Counted from the first letter of the stretch, positions 1 through 9,764 are shown. The stretch is DNA of 64,000 nt from Sarcina sp034439435 (GCF_034439435.1 NZ_JAPCKJ010000001.1:868001-932000); one strand, 5' to 3'. Made by a program: numbers and translations. Notes: a model not told the origin generated them from the letters alone.

Positions 1-3000
1 TGTTTCCACAACAATATTATCAGTTAACTTTAGTGAATCATTACTTTCAACCTTTATATATCCATCTCCAAAGTCTGCAGCTTTTCCATCCTCTGAATCT
101 ACTTGAGTTATATTTCCAGTTATTACTCCATGGAAATTATTTTCTGAACTATCTTCTCCTAAATTTAAAGGATTTTCAAAGTCATAATCAACAATGATGC
201 TCTCATCCACAATTACATATGGCTTTATTGCTATTTTATATTCTCTATTCATAGTTCCATCTTTAGATGTAACTTTTATTAATGCCTCTCCTGGAAGTTC
301 TTCTGGCTTTATAATTTCAACATTGGCACCTGGAGACATAGCTTCTGCCTCAATGTTTAAATTTTGTAGGTTTTCTCCCTTTTTAAATTCATAAGAGTAC
401 TCATAATTACTTCCATTAAATCCTTCTAAACCATTTCCATTTATTGCTACGGATTTAAGTTCTGCATTACTTGTTGCATGAACCTTTGTTAACTTAGCAT
501 CTCCAAAACTTCCATGGTCAGAACCTATACCATTTCCACCATCTTTAACTACTAATTTAAGAGTTTCTTTTCCAGCTATAGGAACCTTAACATGCTTTTG
601 TGGAGTATCGCCTGTCATTAAACCACTATCAAAAACTTTTTCATCATCTAAATACACTTCAAATGATATAGATGCTACTGAACCAGCCATCTCTTGATCT
701 ACTCCAACAAAAGTTTCAAAATAATCATAATAGTCTAAACCATCTAAGTTATAAACTATTTCTGAATGAGCATGAGTTCCTATTCCTTTATCATAAGAAA
801 CTCCCTCTCCATTTTCACCTTTTAATGTTATTGTATTTCCATCACAGCTAGCATCCTTCTTTATTGTTCCATAGCCTATTGAAGCGCTTTTCCATTCTAA
901 ATCACTTAAATAAACACTTGTTTCAACTGCAACATTCTCTGAAGCTTCTCCTACTCCTTCTGAATTCTTTGCAACTACATAATATACATAAGTGTAATCA
1001 TCATCTGAAGGAGCATTTTCATCAATATATTCTTCTGTTTCTATACTTTCTGCTATTAATTCAAATTCTCCTTCTCCTTTTCTATAAACATCATAGCTTT
1101 CTGCAAATTTTGCTTTATTCCACTTTAATGAAACTGAGTTATCACCACTTCTTAAGGCCTTTAATCCTTCAACCTTTACTGGTTTTTCCATAGGCATTCC
1201 TTCAACTTTGTATTCTCCACCAACTTCTGTAGGGAATTTAACTACATTTTCTGAAACAACCTCTGGCTTAATCTCATTTCCATCTGCATCTGTTATAACT
1301 GCTTCTGTTATTCCTTGATATTCTAAATAACAGTCATTACCTGATCCTGATTTAATCTTTAAAAGATTTAATGAATTATTATTCCAATTAGCTGAAACCT
1401 CAAAGTTTCCTCTAGCTTTTAATCCATCAAAGCTACCATCTTCCCAAGCTGCTGGTAAAGCTGGTAATGGATTAATTGTACCTAAATGACTTTGTATAAG
1501 CATCTCAGACATTCCAGATACAGCTCCCATATTTCCATCTATTTGGAAAGGTGGATGAGTATCAAATAAGTTATCTAATGTACTTGTAGTTAATTGATTT
1601 TTTAACAAACTGTGAGCTCTATCTCCATCTAATAGTCTAGCCCAAAGATTTATTTTATTGGCCTTAGACCAACCTGTTCCTCCATCACCTCTGTGGTTCA
1701 TTGTAACCCTAGCAGCATCATATAATTCTGGAGTATCCTTTTGGTTTATTTGAGTTCCTGGATAAAGTCCTACAAGGTGTGAGATATGTCTATGCTTATT
1801 ATTTGGATCATCTATGTCATCCTTCCACTCTTGTACTTGTCCATATTTACCTATTTGTGGCTTTAAGAGTCTCTCTCTTTTATCTTCTAACTCTGCTCTA
1901 AATTCCTCATCCACTCCTAAAGTTTCACTAGCTTTTATAGTATCCGTGAATAACTGCCAAATAAGCTCTTGGTCAAAAGTTGTTCCAACAGTCCTTGGTC
2001 CTTGTTCTGGAGAATAACTTGGTGATGAAACTAAATATGTTTTTCCATCACTATGAGTATATTCAACTAAAAACTGAGTCCAAAACTGAGCAGCTTCCTT
2101 CATAATAGGATATATATTATCTCTTAAATAATCCACATCATCAGTGAACTGATAGTGTTCCCAAAGATTTTGACTTATCCATGCATTTGACGTTGGAGCC
2201 CATCCCCAATCGAACTCCCAACCCATAGCTGTGAATCCAAAAGGATTATTCATGGTATTTACTGTCCATCCATTTTTCTTTTCTGGTGCATCTTCTATTC
2301 CACAATGCATTTCTGCAGTAACTCTTCCAGGCTCTCTTAAACTCTCTACATATTCAACTAAAGGAATAGCAGTTTCAGATAGATTCGCTACCTCTGCTGG
2401 CCAATAATTCATCTGTAAATTTACGTTAAAATGATAGTCTGAGCTCCAAGGCGGATTATTAGAATTATTCCAAACCCCTTGTAAGTTAGCTGGTAAACTT
2501 CCCTCTCTAGAAGAGGAAATTAAAAGATATCTTCCATATTGGAAAAATAAAGTTTCTAAACTGTTAGATGGATTTGTTTTATATTCTTCAAGCATATCAT
2601 CAGTTGGCTTGTCTAATTTAAGTTCTCCTAAATTTAGATTTACTCTATCAAAAAGCTCCTTATAATCCTCTAAATGTCTGTTTTTTAGCTCATCATATCC
2701 TAAAGATATAGCATTATTTACTCTTTCTGTTACTGCATTATGAGGATCCTCACCCTTATAAGTTGGATATTCATTTACATAATCAGTTCCTACACTCATT
2801 ATTATTGTCACTTCGTCAGCATTTTCAACACTTATTTTGTCTTCTTTATCTTGAATTGAACCTCCACTATTAATCACCTTAATTTGAGATTCATATTTCA
2901 TTCCATTGTCTGGTATAGCTCCACTTAAAGTTAATGTATTATTTTCAACTGAAAGTTGCTTTCCATCATGAGCACCCTCATTTCTTACATCAACAGTTAT

Positions 3001-3636
3001 TGAAGATCCCTTATCAGCCTTTAGTTTGATAACCATTACATTATCAGGATAACTAGTGAAATATTCTCTTTCATAGTTTACTCCATTATAAGTGTATTTA
3101 ACTGTAGATAAAGATTCCTCAATATTAAGCTCTCTTCTATAGTTAGTAACCTTACTACTTTCATGAGATTTGAAATCTAAGAAAATATCTCCAAAATTTT
3201 GGTAAGCTCCATAAGCTCTTTGATCTCCACATACCCTTTGATATAATTCATTTGATGGAGTACCACCTTCGTCTAATATTCTTCTTATCTCCTGTACAGC
3301 TTCCCAAGCTCCCTCTTTGTTTCCTCCATTATAATCTTCCCAAGCTCCTGGTCCACCTGACCATAAAGTTTTTTCATTATATTGTATTCTTTCGCTTTCC
3401 ACACTTCCAAAAATCATTCCACCAATATATCCATTTCCAATTGGAAGCGCCTCATTTTCCCAATCCGTAGCTGGCTCATCATACCATAATGCTAACTTAT
3501 CTAAATCAATGTTTTCATTTGAAATATTATTTCCTATTTCATTGAAGCTACTAGTTTTAGCAAAGGAATATACAGATTGACCTACTACCATTAAGGAAAC
3601 TGCTAAAGCTACTTTCTTTAAAAATTTTCTTTTCAT
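1..3636 (-). CDS. Secreted GH95 alpha-L-fucosidase (1,2-alpha-fucosidase type), partial at the C-terminus
   Basis: The window holds the first 1212 codons; the C-terminus lies beyond base 1. A signal peptide (about residues 1-27, MKRKFLKK then a hydrophobic core) indicates export. The GH95 catalytic region spans roughly 45-810. N404 and N406 (FNVNLQMNYW), E544 (SPSYSPEQ) and D700 (IDGNMGA) correspond in motif and spacing to the catalytic residues known from bifidobacterial AfcA, so cleavage of terminal alpha-1,2-fucose from mucin or milk glycans is expected. Then follow an FN3 domain (about 820-900), an NPCBM/CBM51-like domain (about 905-1050) and the start of a LamG-like fold (about 1150 on). 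The ATG is preceded by a strong AAGGGGGAGG. It lies downstream of the GH29 fucosidase gene in the same direction, separated by a hairpin. Whether it ends in a sortase signal or other module cannot be seen. Confidence 0.93.
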   Translation of the reverse strand, partial: MKRKFLKKVALAVSLMVVGQSVYSFAKTSSFNEIGNNISNENIDLDKLALWYDEPATDWENEALPIGNGYIGGMIFGSVESERIQYNEKTLWSGGPGAWEDYNGGNKEGAWEAVQEIRRILDEGGTPSNELYQRVCGDQRAYGAYQNFGDIFLDFKSHESSKVTNYRRELNIEESLSTVKYTYNGVNYEREYFTSYPDNVMVIKLKADKGSSITVDVRNEGAHDGKQLSVENNTLTLSGAIPDNGMKYESQIKVINSGGSIQDKEDKISVENADEVTIIMSVGTDYVNEYPTYKGEDPHNAVTERVNNAISLGYDELKNRHLEDYKELFDRVNLNLGELKLDKPTDDMLEEYKTNPSNSLETLFFQYGRYLLISSSREGSLPANLQGVWNNSNNPPWSSDYHFNVNLQMNYWPAEVANLSETAIPLVEYVESLREPGRVTAEMHCGIEDAPEKKNGWTVNTMNNPFGFTAMGWEFDWGWAPTSNAWISQNLWEHYQFTDDVDYLRDNIYPIMKEAAQFWTQFLVEYTHSDGKTYLVSSPSYSPEQGPRTVGTTFDQELIWQLFTDTIKASETLGVDEEFRAELEDKRERLLKPQIGKYGQVQEWKDDIDDPNNKHRHISHLVGLYPGTQINQKDTPELYDAARVTMNHRGDGGTGWSKANKINLWARLLDGDRAHSLLKNQLTTSTLDNLFDTHPPFQIDGNMGAVSGMSEMLIQSHLGTINPLPALPAAWEDGSFDGLKARGNFEVSANWNNNSLNLLKIKSGSGNDCYLEYQGITEAVITDADGNEIKPEVVSENVVKFPTEVGGEYKVEGMPMEKPVKVEGLKALRSGDNSVSLKWNKAKFAESYDVYRKGEGEFELIAESIETEEYIDENAPSDDDYTYVYYVVAKNSEGVGEASENVAVETSVYLSDLEWKSASIGYGTIKKDASCDGNTITLKGENGEGVSYDKGIGTHAHSEIVYNLDGLDYYDYFETFVGVDQEMAGSVASISFEVYLDDEKVFDSGLMTGDTPQKHVKVPIAGKETLKLVVKDGGNGIGSDHGSFGDAKLTKVHATSNAELKSVAINGNGLEGFNGSNYEYSYEFKKGENLQNLNIEAEAMSPGANVEIIKPEELPGEALIKVTSKDGTMNREYKIAIKPYVIVDESIIVDYDFENPLNLGEDSSENNFHGVITGNITQVDSEDGKAADFGDGYIKVESNDSLKLTDNIVVET

Positions 3637-3716
3637 GATTCCTCCCCCTTCTATAATTTTCTTCTTAATCATAATAACATATTCTTACATTAATTGTAAT
3701 ATTTGTAATTAAAAAA

Positions 3717-3803
3717 AAGCTGTATCTTTACTTAAAATTTAATAAAGTATTTAAAGAGTTTTTCATTATATACTTTATTATTTAAGTATTATAGATACAG
3801 CTT
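3717..3803. terminator. Long inverted repeat between the two fucosidase genes
   Basis: Arms beginning AAGCTGTATC and ending GATACAGCTT close an 87-nt palindrome with further internal pairing (aataaagtat / atactttatt). It lies downstream of the GH29 stop and upstream of the GH95 start, so it probably limits read-through between the two genes. Its ends resemble those of the larger palindromes at 18231, 38839 and 47859. Confidence 0.6.
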
Positions 3804-3810
3804 AAAATTT

Positions 3811-6609
3811 TTACTTTAATATATCTTTCATTATTGCATTTAACTCAAATTCATCAACAATTCCATCACCATTTATATCATATTCTTTAATATTTTCGCC
3901 GTAGTGTTTAGAAGCTAATGATAAGTCCCCAATATCAACTTTACCATCTTTGTTTAAATCTGTTGTAGGTCTTTCTGGCTCAATCAACTGATCTTCACTA
4001 GTATCTACTAAAGCATAATTAATTTGACCATCTGGTCTACCCCCATGAGGATTTTCACCCTTTAATCTAAAGCTTAAAGTATGCTCTTCACTAGGTAATA
4101 CTCCACTTTCATATACAACTTGATTTGGAGTTCTATTTTCTGCATAAGGATCAACCTCTACAAATTCTCCTCCATCTATTGAAATCTCATATATACCATG
4201 GTTAGGGTCCTTAGCTCCTACTAAAGAAATTTGCTTTCCTTTAAATTTAATAGAGAAAGTAGCATTCATGTCCTTAGTCCATACAGCTCCTTGCTCTACA
4301 TTCCAGCCTTCTGAAAAGTTAAATTGATGTAATCCATCTCCAACTTCAGTTGTCTCTATTTTAATCTGCTCATCATCAATAATAGTAACTGTAGCTCTTG
4401 GATTAAATCCTAATATTCCCCCTATTGGATCACTTAATTTTACATAGAATTCCTTAGACTCCTCTTTTTCTTTATCATCTATAATAGTTATATCAAAAGT
4501 TTTTTCTGTCTCCCCTTCATTAAAAGCTAAGGTACCAGACCAAGTTTGATAATCAACTCCATTTAAAGCAGTTCCTGATAAGGTATCATAATTCACTTCA
4601 AGTTTTCCATTACTTCCACCTTTTCTTACAACTTTAAAAGTTGCAGTTCCTATACCTTCACTAACTTCATAATTAACTTGTTCAAATTCAACCATACCTT
4701 TTCCATCATTGTCTAATACATAAGCTCCATCTAAATGAGCAGCTGTTCCTCTAGCATTTGAATTCTTTCTACCTGTACATTTAACAGTAACTTCATGTTC
4801 TCCATTAGTTAAATCTTCACTTTCAAAAACTATCTGTTTAGATTTTCTATCAGGAGAATATAGATCAACTTCTACAGGATTTCCTCCATCTATGGAAACT
4901 TCCATTATTCCATGACCTGGTTCCTTTGTTCCTGATAAGAAAAATTTAGTACCATTAAATTTAATATTAACTGTAGCATTTGATTTAGTTGTATAATGAG
5001 CATCTCCACCTAAATCATTATCACCATGAGCAGTTTCATATACCCATCCATCACTAAAATTAAATTGCTCTAATTCATTTCCCTTATTATCATCATTTAA
5101 TACTTTTAATCCTGCTGGTGGACCTGCTGGTAATTCTATGTTTGCAGGTTGTTTATAAACTCCAATATTATTTATTAATGGAACCTCTAATGAACCTGTT
5201 ATATTTATTCTTATTTTTTGACCCTTAGTTGGCGGTATTCTAATAAGTCTCTTATATCCTACAGTCTCTCCTTCATAAACCTTATTCCAAGTTTCTCCTT
5301 GTAATACTTCAACATTAAAACTAGATATTCTTTGTCCTAATGGAATATATTCCTGTATTGAAATAACGTCGAATTCTTTACTTTCACCTAAATCTATTTC
5401 AATAGCACCAGTTCTACTTCCATTATCAGGAGCCCAATAAGTATCATAATCTCCATCTACAATTTTGCTAGCGCCATAGGCTTCATCATTATTGACAAAA
5501 CTATCAACAGTTATTTCTTTATTTAATACTAAATCCTCATCAAAAGTATCTCTAATTGTATTTCCAAACTCATTTAATCTATTAACATCATTTTCATGTA
5601 ATCTTCCTTCTTTGTTAGGAGGTACATTTAATAACAATACTGAATTTCTTCCAATTGATTTAAAATAAATATCCATCATCTTCTCTAAGGATTTGACCTC
5701 ATTATCTTGAGAATCGTGATAGAACCAACCTGGTCGTATTGATACATCAGACTCTCCAACTACCCAATCTGGTCCACCTTCTTCTCCATGATTTAAATAA
5801 GTTGGATTTTCTCTTTCCTTCATTTTTTCAATGTCTATAGTTGACCAACAAGGTTCGCCTGCATATCCTTTTTCATTTCCAATCCATCTAATGTCAGGTC
5901 CTTGTGGACTAAATATTAAACACTCTGGTTGTAACTCTTTTATAAGATCAAACCATTCTTCAAATTTATATTCTTGTTCTACATTTGATCCCTTAGCTCC
6001 ATCCATCCAAACTTCAGCTATAGGACCATAATTCGTTAATAACTCTCTTAACTGGTTCATATAAAACTCATTATAATCTCCACCATTACCTTCTCCATAA
6101 TTCTCTGAATTTTGGTCCCATGGTGAAAGATAAACTCCAAATTTTACACCATATTTAGCACAGGCCTCAGAAACCTCTTTTACAACATCACCCTCTCCAT
6201 TTTTCCAAGGACTGCTTGCCACATCATGATCTGTATAAGCACTATCCCATAAACAGAATCCATCATGATGTTTTGCTGTTAATATTACTCTTTCAAAACC
6301 AGCTTCAGCCAAAGTACTTACCCACTGATCTGCATCTAAATTAGTTGGATTAAATATTTCTGGGTTTTCTGTGCCATCTCCCCACTCTCTACCTGTAAAT
6401 GTATTCACTCCAAAATGTATAAATGCTGTAAGCTCTTCTTTTTGATAATCAACTTGTTCTTTCGTTGGAATTGCTCCAAATGCTTCTGTTACATATTTCA
6501 TATTATTCTTAGTATTTGCCTTAGTTAGTACAGCTCCTTGTCCAACACTAACCAGAAAAGTCATTGCCATTGTAGTTGCTAAAAAACTTTTTATAGCTTT
6601 AACTTTCAT
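3811..6609 (-). CDS. Secreted GH29 alpha-L-fucosidase with CBM32, Calx-beta and dockerin modules
   Basis: This 932-residue exported hydrolase has a signal peptide (about 1-31). The GH29 catalytic domain (about 40-350) contains HHDGFCLWDS and EVWMDG, where D203 is the probable nucleophile. An F5/8C (CBM32) galactose-binding domain follows (about 365-490). Two related modules, each starting with NFS(D/E)GW and containing SIDGG, flank a Calx-beta domain. The C-terminal 60 residues are a dockerin with two Ca-loop repeats (DLNKDGKVDIGDL and DINGDGIVDEFEL). In C. perfringens such dockerins are known to pair with X82-type cohesins of other secreted glycosidases, so this enzyme may join a small surface enzyme complex. 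The start ATG follows GAGGAGGAAGT. It shares orientation and substrate class with the GH95 gene downstream. Confidence 0.95.
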   Translation of the reverse strand: MKVKAIKSFLATTMAMTFLVSVGQGAVLTKANTKNNMKYVTEAFGAIPTKEQVDYQKEELTAFIHFGVNTFTGREWGDGTENPEIFNPTNLDADQWVSTLAEAGFERVILTAKHHDGFCLWDSAYTDHDVASSPWKNGEGDVVKEVSEACAKYGVKFGVYLSPWDQNSENYGEGNGGDYNEFYMNQLRELLTNYGPIAEVWMDGAKGSNVEQEYKFEEWFDLIKELQPECLIFSPQGPDIRWIGNEKGYAGEPCWSTIDIEKMKERENPTYLNHGEEGGPDWVVGESDVSIRPGWFYHDSQDNEVKSLEKMMDIYFKSIGRNSVLLLNVPPNKEGRLHENDVNRLNEFGNTIRDTFDEDLVLNKEITVDSFVNNDEAYGASKIVDGDYDTYWAPDNGSRTGAIEIDLGESKEFDVISIQEYIPLGQRISSFNVEVLQGETWNKVYEGETVGYKRLIRIPPTKGQKIRINITGSLEVPLINNIGVYKQPANIELPAGPPAGLKVLNDDNKGNELEQFNFSDGWVYETAHGDNDLGGDAHYTTKSNATVNIKFNGTKFFLSGTKEPGHGIMEVSIDGGNPVEVDLYSPDRKSKQIVFESEDLTNGEHEVTVKCTGRKNSNARGTAAHLDGAYVLDNDGKGMVEFEQVNYEVSEGIGTATFKVVRKGGSNGKLEVNYDTLSGTALNGVDYQTWSGTLAFNEGETEKTFDITIIDDKEKEESKEFYVKLSDPIGGILGFNPRATVTIIDDEQIKIETTEVGDGLHQFNFSEGWNVEQGAVWTKDMNATFSIKFKGKQISLVGAKDPNHGIYEISIDGGEFVEVDPYAENRTPNQVVYESGVLPSEEHTLSFRLKGENPHGGRPDGQINYALVDTSEDQLIEPERPTTDLNKDGKVDIGDLSLASKHYGENIKEYDINGDGIVDEFELNAIMKDILK

Positions 6610-6784
6610 ACTTCCTCCTCAAATCATATTTTTCCTATATATGTTTATTCAAATAAAGCCATGTTTATTACAACAAATAAAATATGTAAAGCTAAATTTT
6701 TCTAAAAAATAAACATAATAAAATGAATAAAAAATTTTAAGTAAGTAATAATATTTTTATCATTTATTTTAAGGAGGTGCATTT

Positions 6785-7162
6785 ATGAAATTTAAAAAAT
6801 TCACTCTTACTTTATTAGCTATGCTATTGTTTACTAGTGTGCTTGTTTCTTCTAAAGAACTTAAACCTCCACTGTTTATGGGAAGAGTTCTTGAAGTTAA
6901 TACTGCATCCGATGGAAAAACTCTAATGGTAAGAGTTAAAGGCTATCTAAAAAGCTGCTCTGTTTACGAAGAAGAACTTATAGCTATAGTAGGAGATCAA
7001 ACTGAGTACTTGAAAGGTTGTGAAACAAATACTTCAAATGAAAAACCTACTATTGAAAAGGGTGATTATGTTTTTATAGTTCTTAGTAATGCCTTTACTA
7101 ATTCTATACCGCCTCAATCATCAGCACAAAAAATTCTTGTTTCTAAACCCCCAAAACAATAA
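6785..7162 (+). CDS. Small exported protein of unknown function
   Basis: This 125-residue protein begins with a Lys-rich N-terminus and a hydrophobic stretch (about 6-22) ending near VSS, which looks like a signal peptide without a lipobox. The mature part has two cysteines (in KSCSVY and LKGCET), which could form a disulfide, and a beta-rich character with no motif I recognise. A strong AAGGAGG precedes the ATG. It is divergent from the GH29 fucosidase and ends in a terminator shared with the convergent glycerophosphodiesterase gene. No function is assigned. Confidence 0.75.
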   Translation: MKFKKFTLTLLAMLLFTSVLVSSKELKPPLFMGRVLEVNTASDGKTLMVRVKGYLKSCSVYEEELIAIVGDQTEYLKGCETNTSNEKPTIEKGDYVFIVLSNAFTNSIPPQSSAQKILVSKPPKQ

Positions 7163-7164
7163 AA

Positions 7165-7199
7165 AAAATATCTAGGATTAAAATATCCTAGATATTTTT
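7165..7199. terminator. Bidirectional terminator
   Basis: A perfect stem (TCTAGGAT / ATCCTAGA, extended by A/T pairs) with T-runs on both strands sits between two convergent genes. Confidence 0.85.
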
Positions 7200-7916
7200 T
7201 TATTTTAAATACTCTAATGCTTTATCTGCATAATCAGTAAATATAGCATCTACTCCATAATTTTTTAACTTTTCAATATCTGCCTCTTCATTTACAGTAT
7301 AAACATTAACCTTTATTCCTACTTCATGAGCATTTTTCACTAATTCTTCTGTTACAAGAGATTTGGCTGGATGTATTGCATAAGCTCCTAATTCCTTAGC
7401 ATATTCAATTATGTTAGGTATCTCTTCTTCATAAAGAACTCCTAGTTTTGCATCATGCTTCAAACTCTTGAATCTTTCTAATGCCTTATGATTAAAACTT
7501 GAAATAAGTATTTTACTCCAACATTTATATTTATTTATTAACTCTAGTATATCTTTTTCAACATACTCATAATCTATTATGTCATTTTTAATTTCTATAT
7601 TTAAAATTACATCTTTATTCCTTATAAGCTCAAAGACTTCTTCTAATAATGGAATTCTGCACTCATTATTATTTTGAAAGCCTTCTTTTTTACAATTAAA
7701 CTCTCTAAGCTCTTTAAATGTATAATCCTTAATTTCTCCTTTGCCATTAAAGGTTCTTTTAATATCCTCATCATGTATAACTACTAATTTTCCATCCTTA
7801 CTCTTATGAACATCAAGCTCTATCCCGTATATATGAAAATTTAAAGCTTCTTTAAATGCTAATAAAGTATTTTCTGGATATTTGCCACTAAGCCCTCTAT
7901 GTGCAAAAACTTTCAT
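7200..7916 (-). CDS. Glycerophosphodiester phosphodiesterase (UgpQ/GlpQ family)
   Basis: It hydrolyses glycerophosphodiesters from phospholipid turnover to glycerol-3-phosphate and an alcohol. The GDPD core is clear: FAHRGLSGKYPENT at the N-terminus (catalytic His and Arg), ELDVHKSKDGKLVVIHDE (metal-binding Glu/Asp plus the second His) and NVYTVN near the end. With no signal peptide it is cytosolic. I place the start at 7916, not at the in-frame ATG at 7931, because GGAGG overlaps the codons after that upstream ATG and is correctly spaced for the inner one. The length of about 238 residues is usual for the cytosolic branch of the family. Confidence 0.92.
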   Translation of the reverse strand: MKVFAHRGLSGKYPENTLLAFKEALNFHIYGIELDVHKSKDGKLVVIHDEDIKRTFNGKGEIKDYTFKELREFNCKKEGFQNNNECRIPLLEEVFELIRNKDVILNIEIKNDIIDYEYVEKDILELINKYKCWSKILISSFNHKALERFKSLKHDAKLGVLYEEEIPNIIEYAKELGAYAIHPAKSLVTEELVKNAHEVGIKVNVYTVNEEADIEKLKNYGVDAIFTDYADKALEYLK

Positions 7917-7989
7917 ATAGTTTTCCTCCATAAATTTTATAACTTACTTTACTTAACAATAAGATATTTTTTAACTAGCTTTAAAATAC

Positions 7990-8031
7990 TTTTGATTTTC
8001 ACACAAATAAATCTCTGTGTGAAAATCAAAA
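7990..8031 (-). terminator. Terminator-like perfect hairpin
   Basis: A 16-bp stem (TTTTGATTTTCACACA and its complement) with a 10-nt loop lies just past the stop of the FMN enzyme gene. It is the likely end of the 9516-8043 transcript. Confidence 0.7.
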
Positions 8032-8042
8032 CCATACAAAAC

Positions 8043-9059
8043 CTACTTTTTATAGATAACTCTATTGTCTATATTTTCTATTGAATTGCATCCTGTTAAT
8101 ACCATTGCTGATTTCAATTCACCTTTTAAGTCATTAACGTACCCTTCTACACCTTTAGCTCCATCAGCAAAAGTAGCTGTTATAAATGGTCTTCCTATTA
8201 AAACACCATCTGCTCCTAAAGCTATCATCTTTAATATATCAACACCAGTTCTAACTCCACCATCAACTAAAATCTTAACTTTTCCTTTAACTCTAGCTGC
8301 TATCTCAGGTAATACTTCACAGGTCGCTGGTGTTTGATCTAAAACTCTTCCTCCATGATTTGATACTACTATGGCATCTACTCCTGCTTCTACTGCCAAT
8401 TCAGCCTCATCTGGTGTCATTATTCCTTTTAATATAAAAGGTAAATTAGTTGAATCAACTAATTCTTTTATTTCTTCTAAGTTTTTAGGTTCAACAGGCT
8501 TTCCATGCATAGCTAAAGTTATAAGACCAGCTGCATCAATATCTACGCCTATAGCTAAAGCTCCTGCTTTTTCTGCCATCTTTATTTTCTCTATTACAAC
8601 CTCATTTTTCCATGGTTTTATAAATACAATTCCTTGTCCATTGTACTCTTCTATTACTTCTAAGTTAGTAGTTAAGCATAAATCAACTGCAGTATCTCCC
8701 ACCATAGGATATATACCTGCATCTAAGCATCCTTTAACAACGCCCTCAATATACTCTCTTTCACTAACTTTTCCACCCATATTTAACATTGTTCCTGTTA
8801 TAGGAGCTGCAAAAAGTGGTAATTCCATTGTCTTTCCGAAAAACTCAGTAGATGTACTTGGATTTTTTGCATTGTGAATTGTTCTCATATTAAGCTTTAT
8901 TTCTTCTAATGCCTTAACATTTCTTATAAAAGAATCACCAGTTCCCTTTCCCCCCATGCCAGGAACTTCCCCTGCACAAGCTACTCCATTACATACCTTA
9001 CATACTCTACAACTTCCATTGTAAAGTTCTCTTGCTTTATCTCTCATATCCTTATTCAT
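8043..9059 (-). CDS. FMN-dependent alpha-hydroxyacid dehydrogenase-like protein
   Basis: This 338-residue TIM-barrel flavoenzyme resembles lactate oxidase and glycolate oxidase. Family signatures are the substrate/FMN motif VSNHGGRVLDQ and the phosphate-binding region VDGGVRTGVDILKMIALGADGVLIGRPF near the C-terminus. The N-terminus is unusual: a cysteine-rich stretch (CRVCKVCNGVAC, about 17-28) resembles a metal or Fe-S motif absent from classical oxidases, suggesting an anaerobe-specific dehydrogenase. The start ATG follows AGGAGG. It is 13 bp downstream of the DUF523 gene and probably cotranscribed with it. The substrate cannot be read from sequence. Confidence 0.85.
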   Translation of the reverse strand: MNKDMRDKARELYNGSCRVCKVCNGVACAGEVPGMGGKGTGDSFIRNVKALEEIKLNMRTIHNAKNPSTSTEFFGKTMELPLFAAPITGTMLNMGGKVSEREYIEGVVKGCLDAGIYPMVGDTAVDLCLTTNLEVIEEYNGQGIVFIKPWKNEVVIEKIKMAEKAGALAIGVDIDAAGLITLAMHGKPVEPKNLEEIKELVDSTNLPFILKGIMTPDEAELAVEAGVDAIVVSNHGGRVLDQTPATCEVLPEIAARVKGKVKILVDGGVRTGVDILKMIALGADGVLIGRPFITATFADGAKGVEGYVNDLKGELKSAMVLTGCNSIENIDNRVIYKK

Positions 9060-9072
9060 TTATATATACCTC

Positions 9073-9516
9073 CTAAAAATCATTTTCTGTTTTAACTTTA
9101 AATCCATTTTGAAGTAAAAGTTCACAGGTTACACCATTCCCTTGTTTTTTTTCCCCATTAAACTTTCCTGAATATATTTCTCCTAAGCCACAAGATGGGC
9201 TTCTTCCTTTCAATATAACATACTCTGCATTTATGTTCTTAGCAATATTTAAAGTTTCATAAGCGCCTTTAAGAAATTCCTCTGTAACATCGGAACCATC
9301 CTTACCAAGTACCTTAGCTTTACCGTCTAGAACTTCTTTACCTGTTCCACCAACAATTTCACTTGGTATTCTTGGTGTTTTTAGTCCTCCTAATTGTTCA
9401 GGACATACAATAACTGCTTTTCCTTCCTTAAGAAGTTCTAATATGTTCTTATTCAAATTATTTCCACCATCATATTTACAGTTGACTCCACATAAACATC
9501 CACTAACTAAAATCAT
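9073..9516 (-). CDS. DUF523 family protein
   Basis: This 147-residue cytosolic protein has the DUF523 (YbbK-like) pattern: an N-terminal SGCLCGVNCKYDGGNN with three cysteines, CPEQLGGL, and a second conserved KGRSPSCG. The cysteine spacing suggests metal binding, but the biochemical role of the family is not settled. A GGGAGG site precedes the ATG. It is the first gene of a likely two-gene unit with the FMN enzyme. Confidence 0.85.
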   Translation of the reverse strand: MILVSGCLCGVNCKYDGGNNLNKNILELLKEGKAVIVCPEQLGGLKTPRIPSEIVGGTGKEVLDGKAKVLGKDGSDVTEEFLKGAYETLNIAKNINAEYVILKGRSPSCGLGEIYSGKFNGEKKQGNGVTCELLLQNGFKVKTENDF

Positions 9517-9707
9517 ACAATTCGCCTCCCAAACAATTATTAAAACTAAATAAAATTCATATACATCTTTTACTCAAAATACAGCTTAATATTCAAATAT
9601 CTAATATCTAAAAACCATCTTAATTTTAGATTAACAAATCTTATTTTATTATAATCCTTATAATTGTATAAAAAAAGTATTTCTCCTAGAAAGACTTTTT
9701 AAATAGC

Positions 9708-9764
9708 AAAAGGACTTTACTTAGAACCTTTAATTTCACAAGTCAAAGTTCTAGTAAGCCCTTT
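9708..9764 (-). terminator. Imperfect hairpin in the 9517-9814 intergenic region
   Basis: Arms AAAGGGCTTACTAGAAC and its imperfect complement form a long stem downstream of the PBP gene, the probable terminator of that transcript. The rest of 9517-9814 is AT-rich; I see no gene in it. Confidence 0.55.

Noticed and set aside
864..1193. Plus-strand reading frame rich in Leu, His and Phe
   Set aside because: It lies antisense within the GH95 gene, lacks a ribosome site and its composition is that of a shadow frame.
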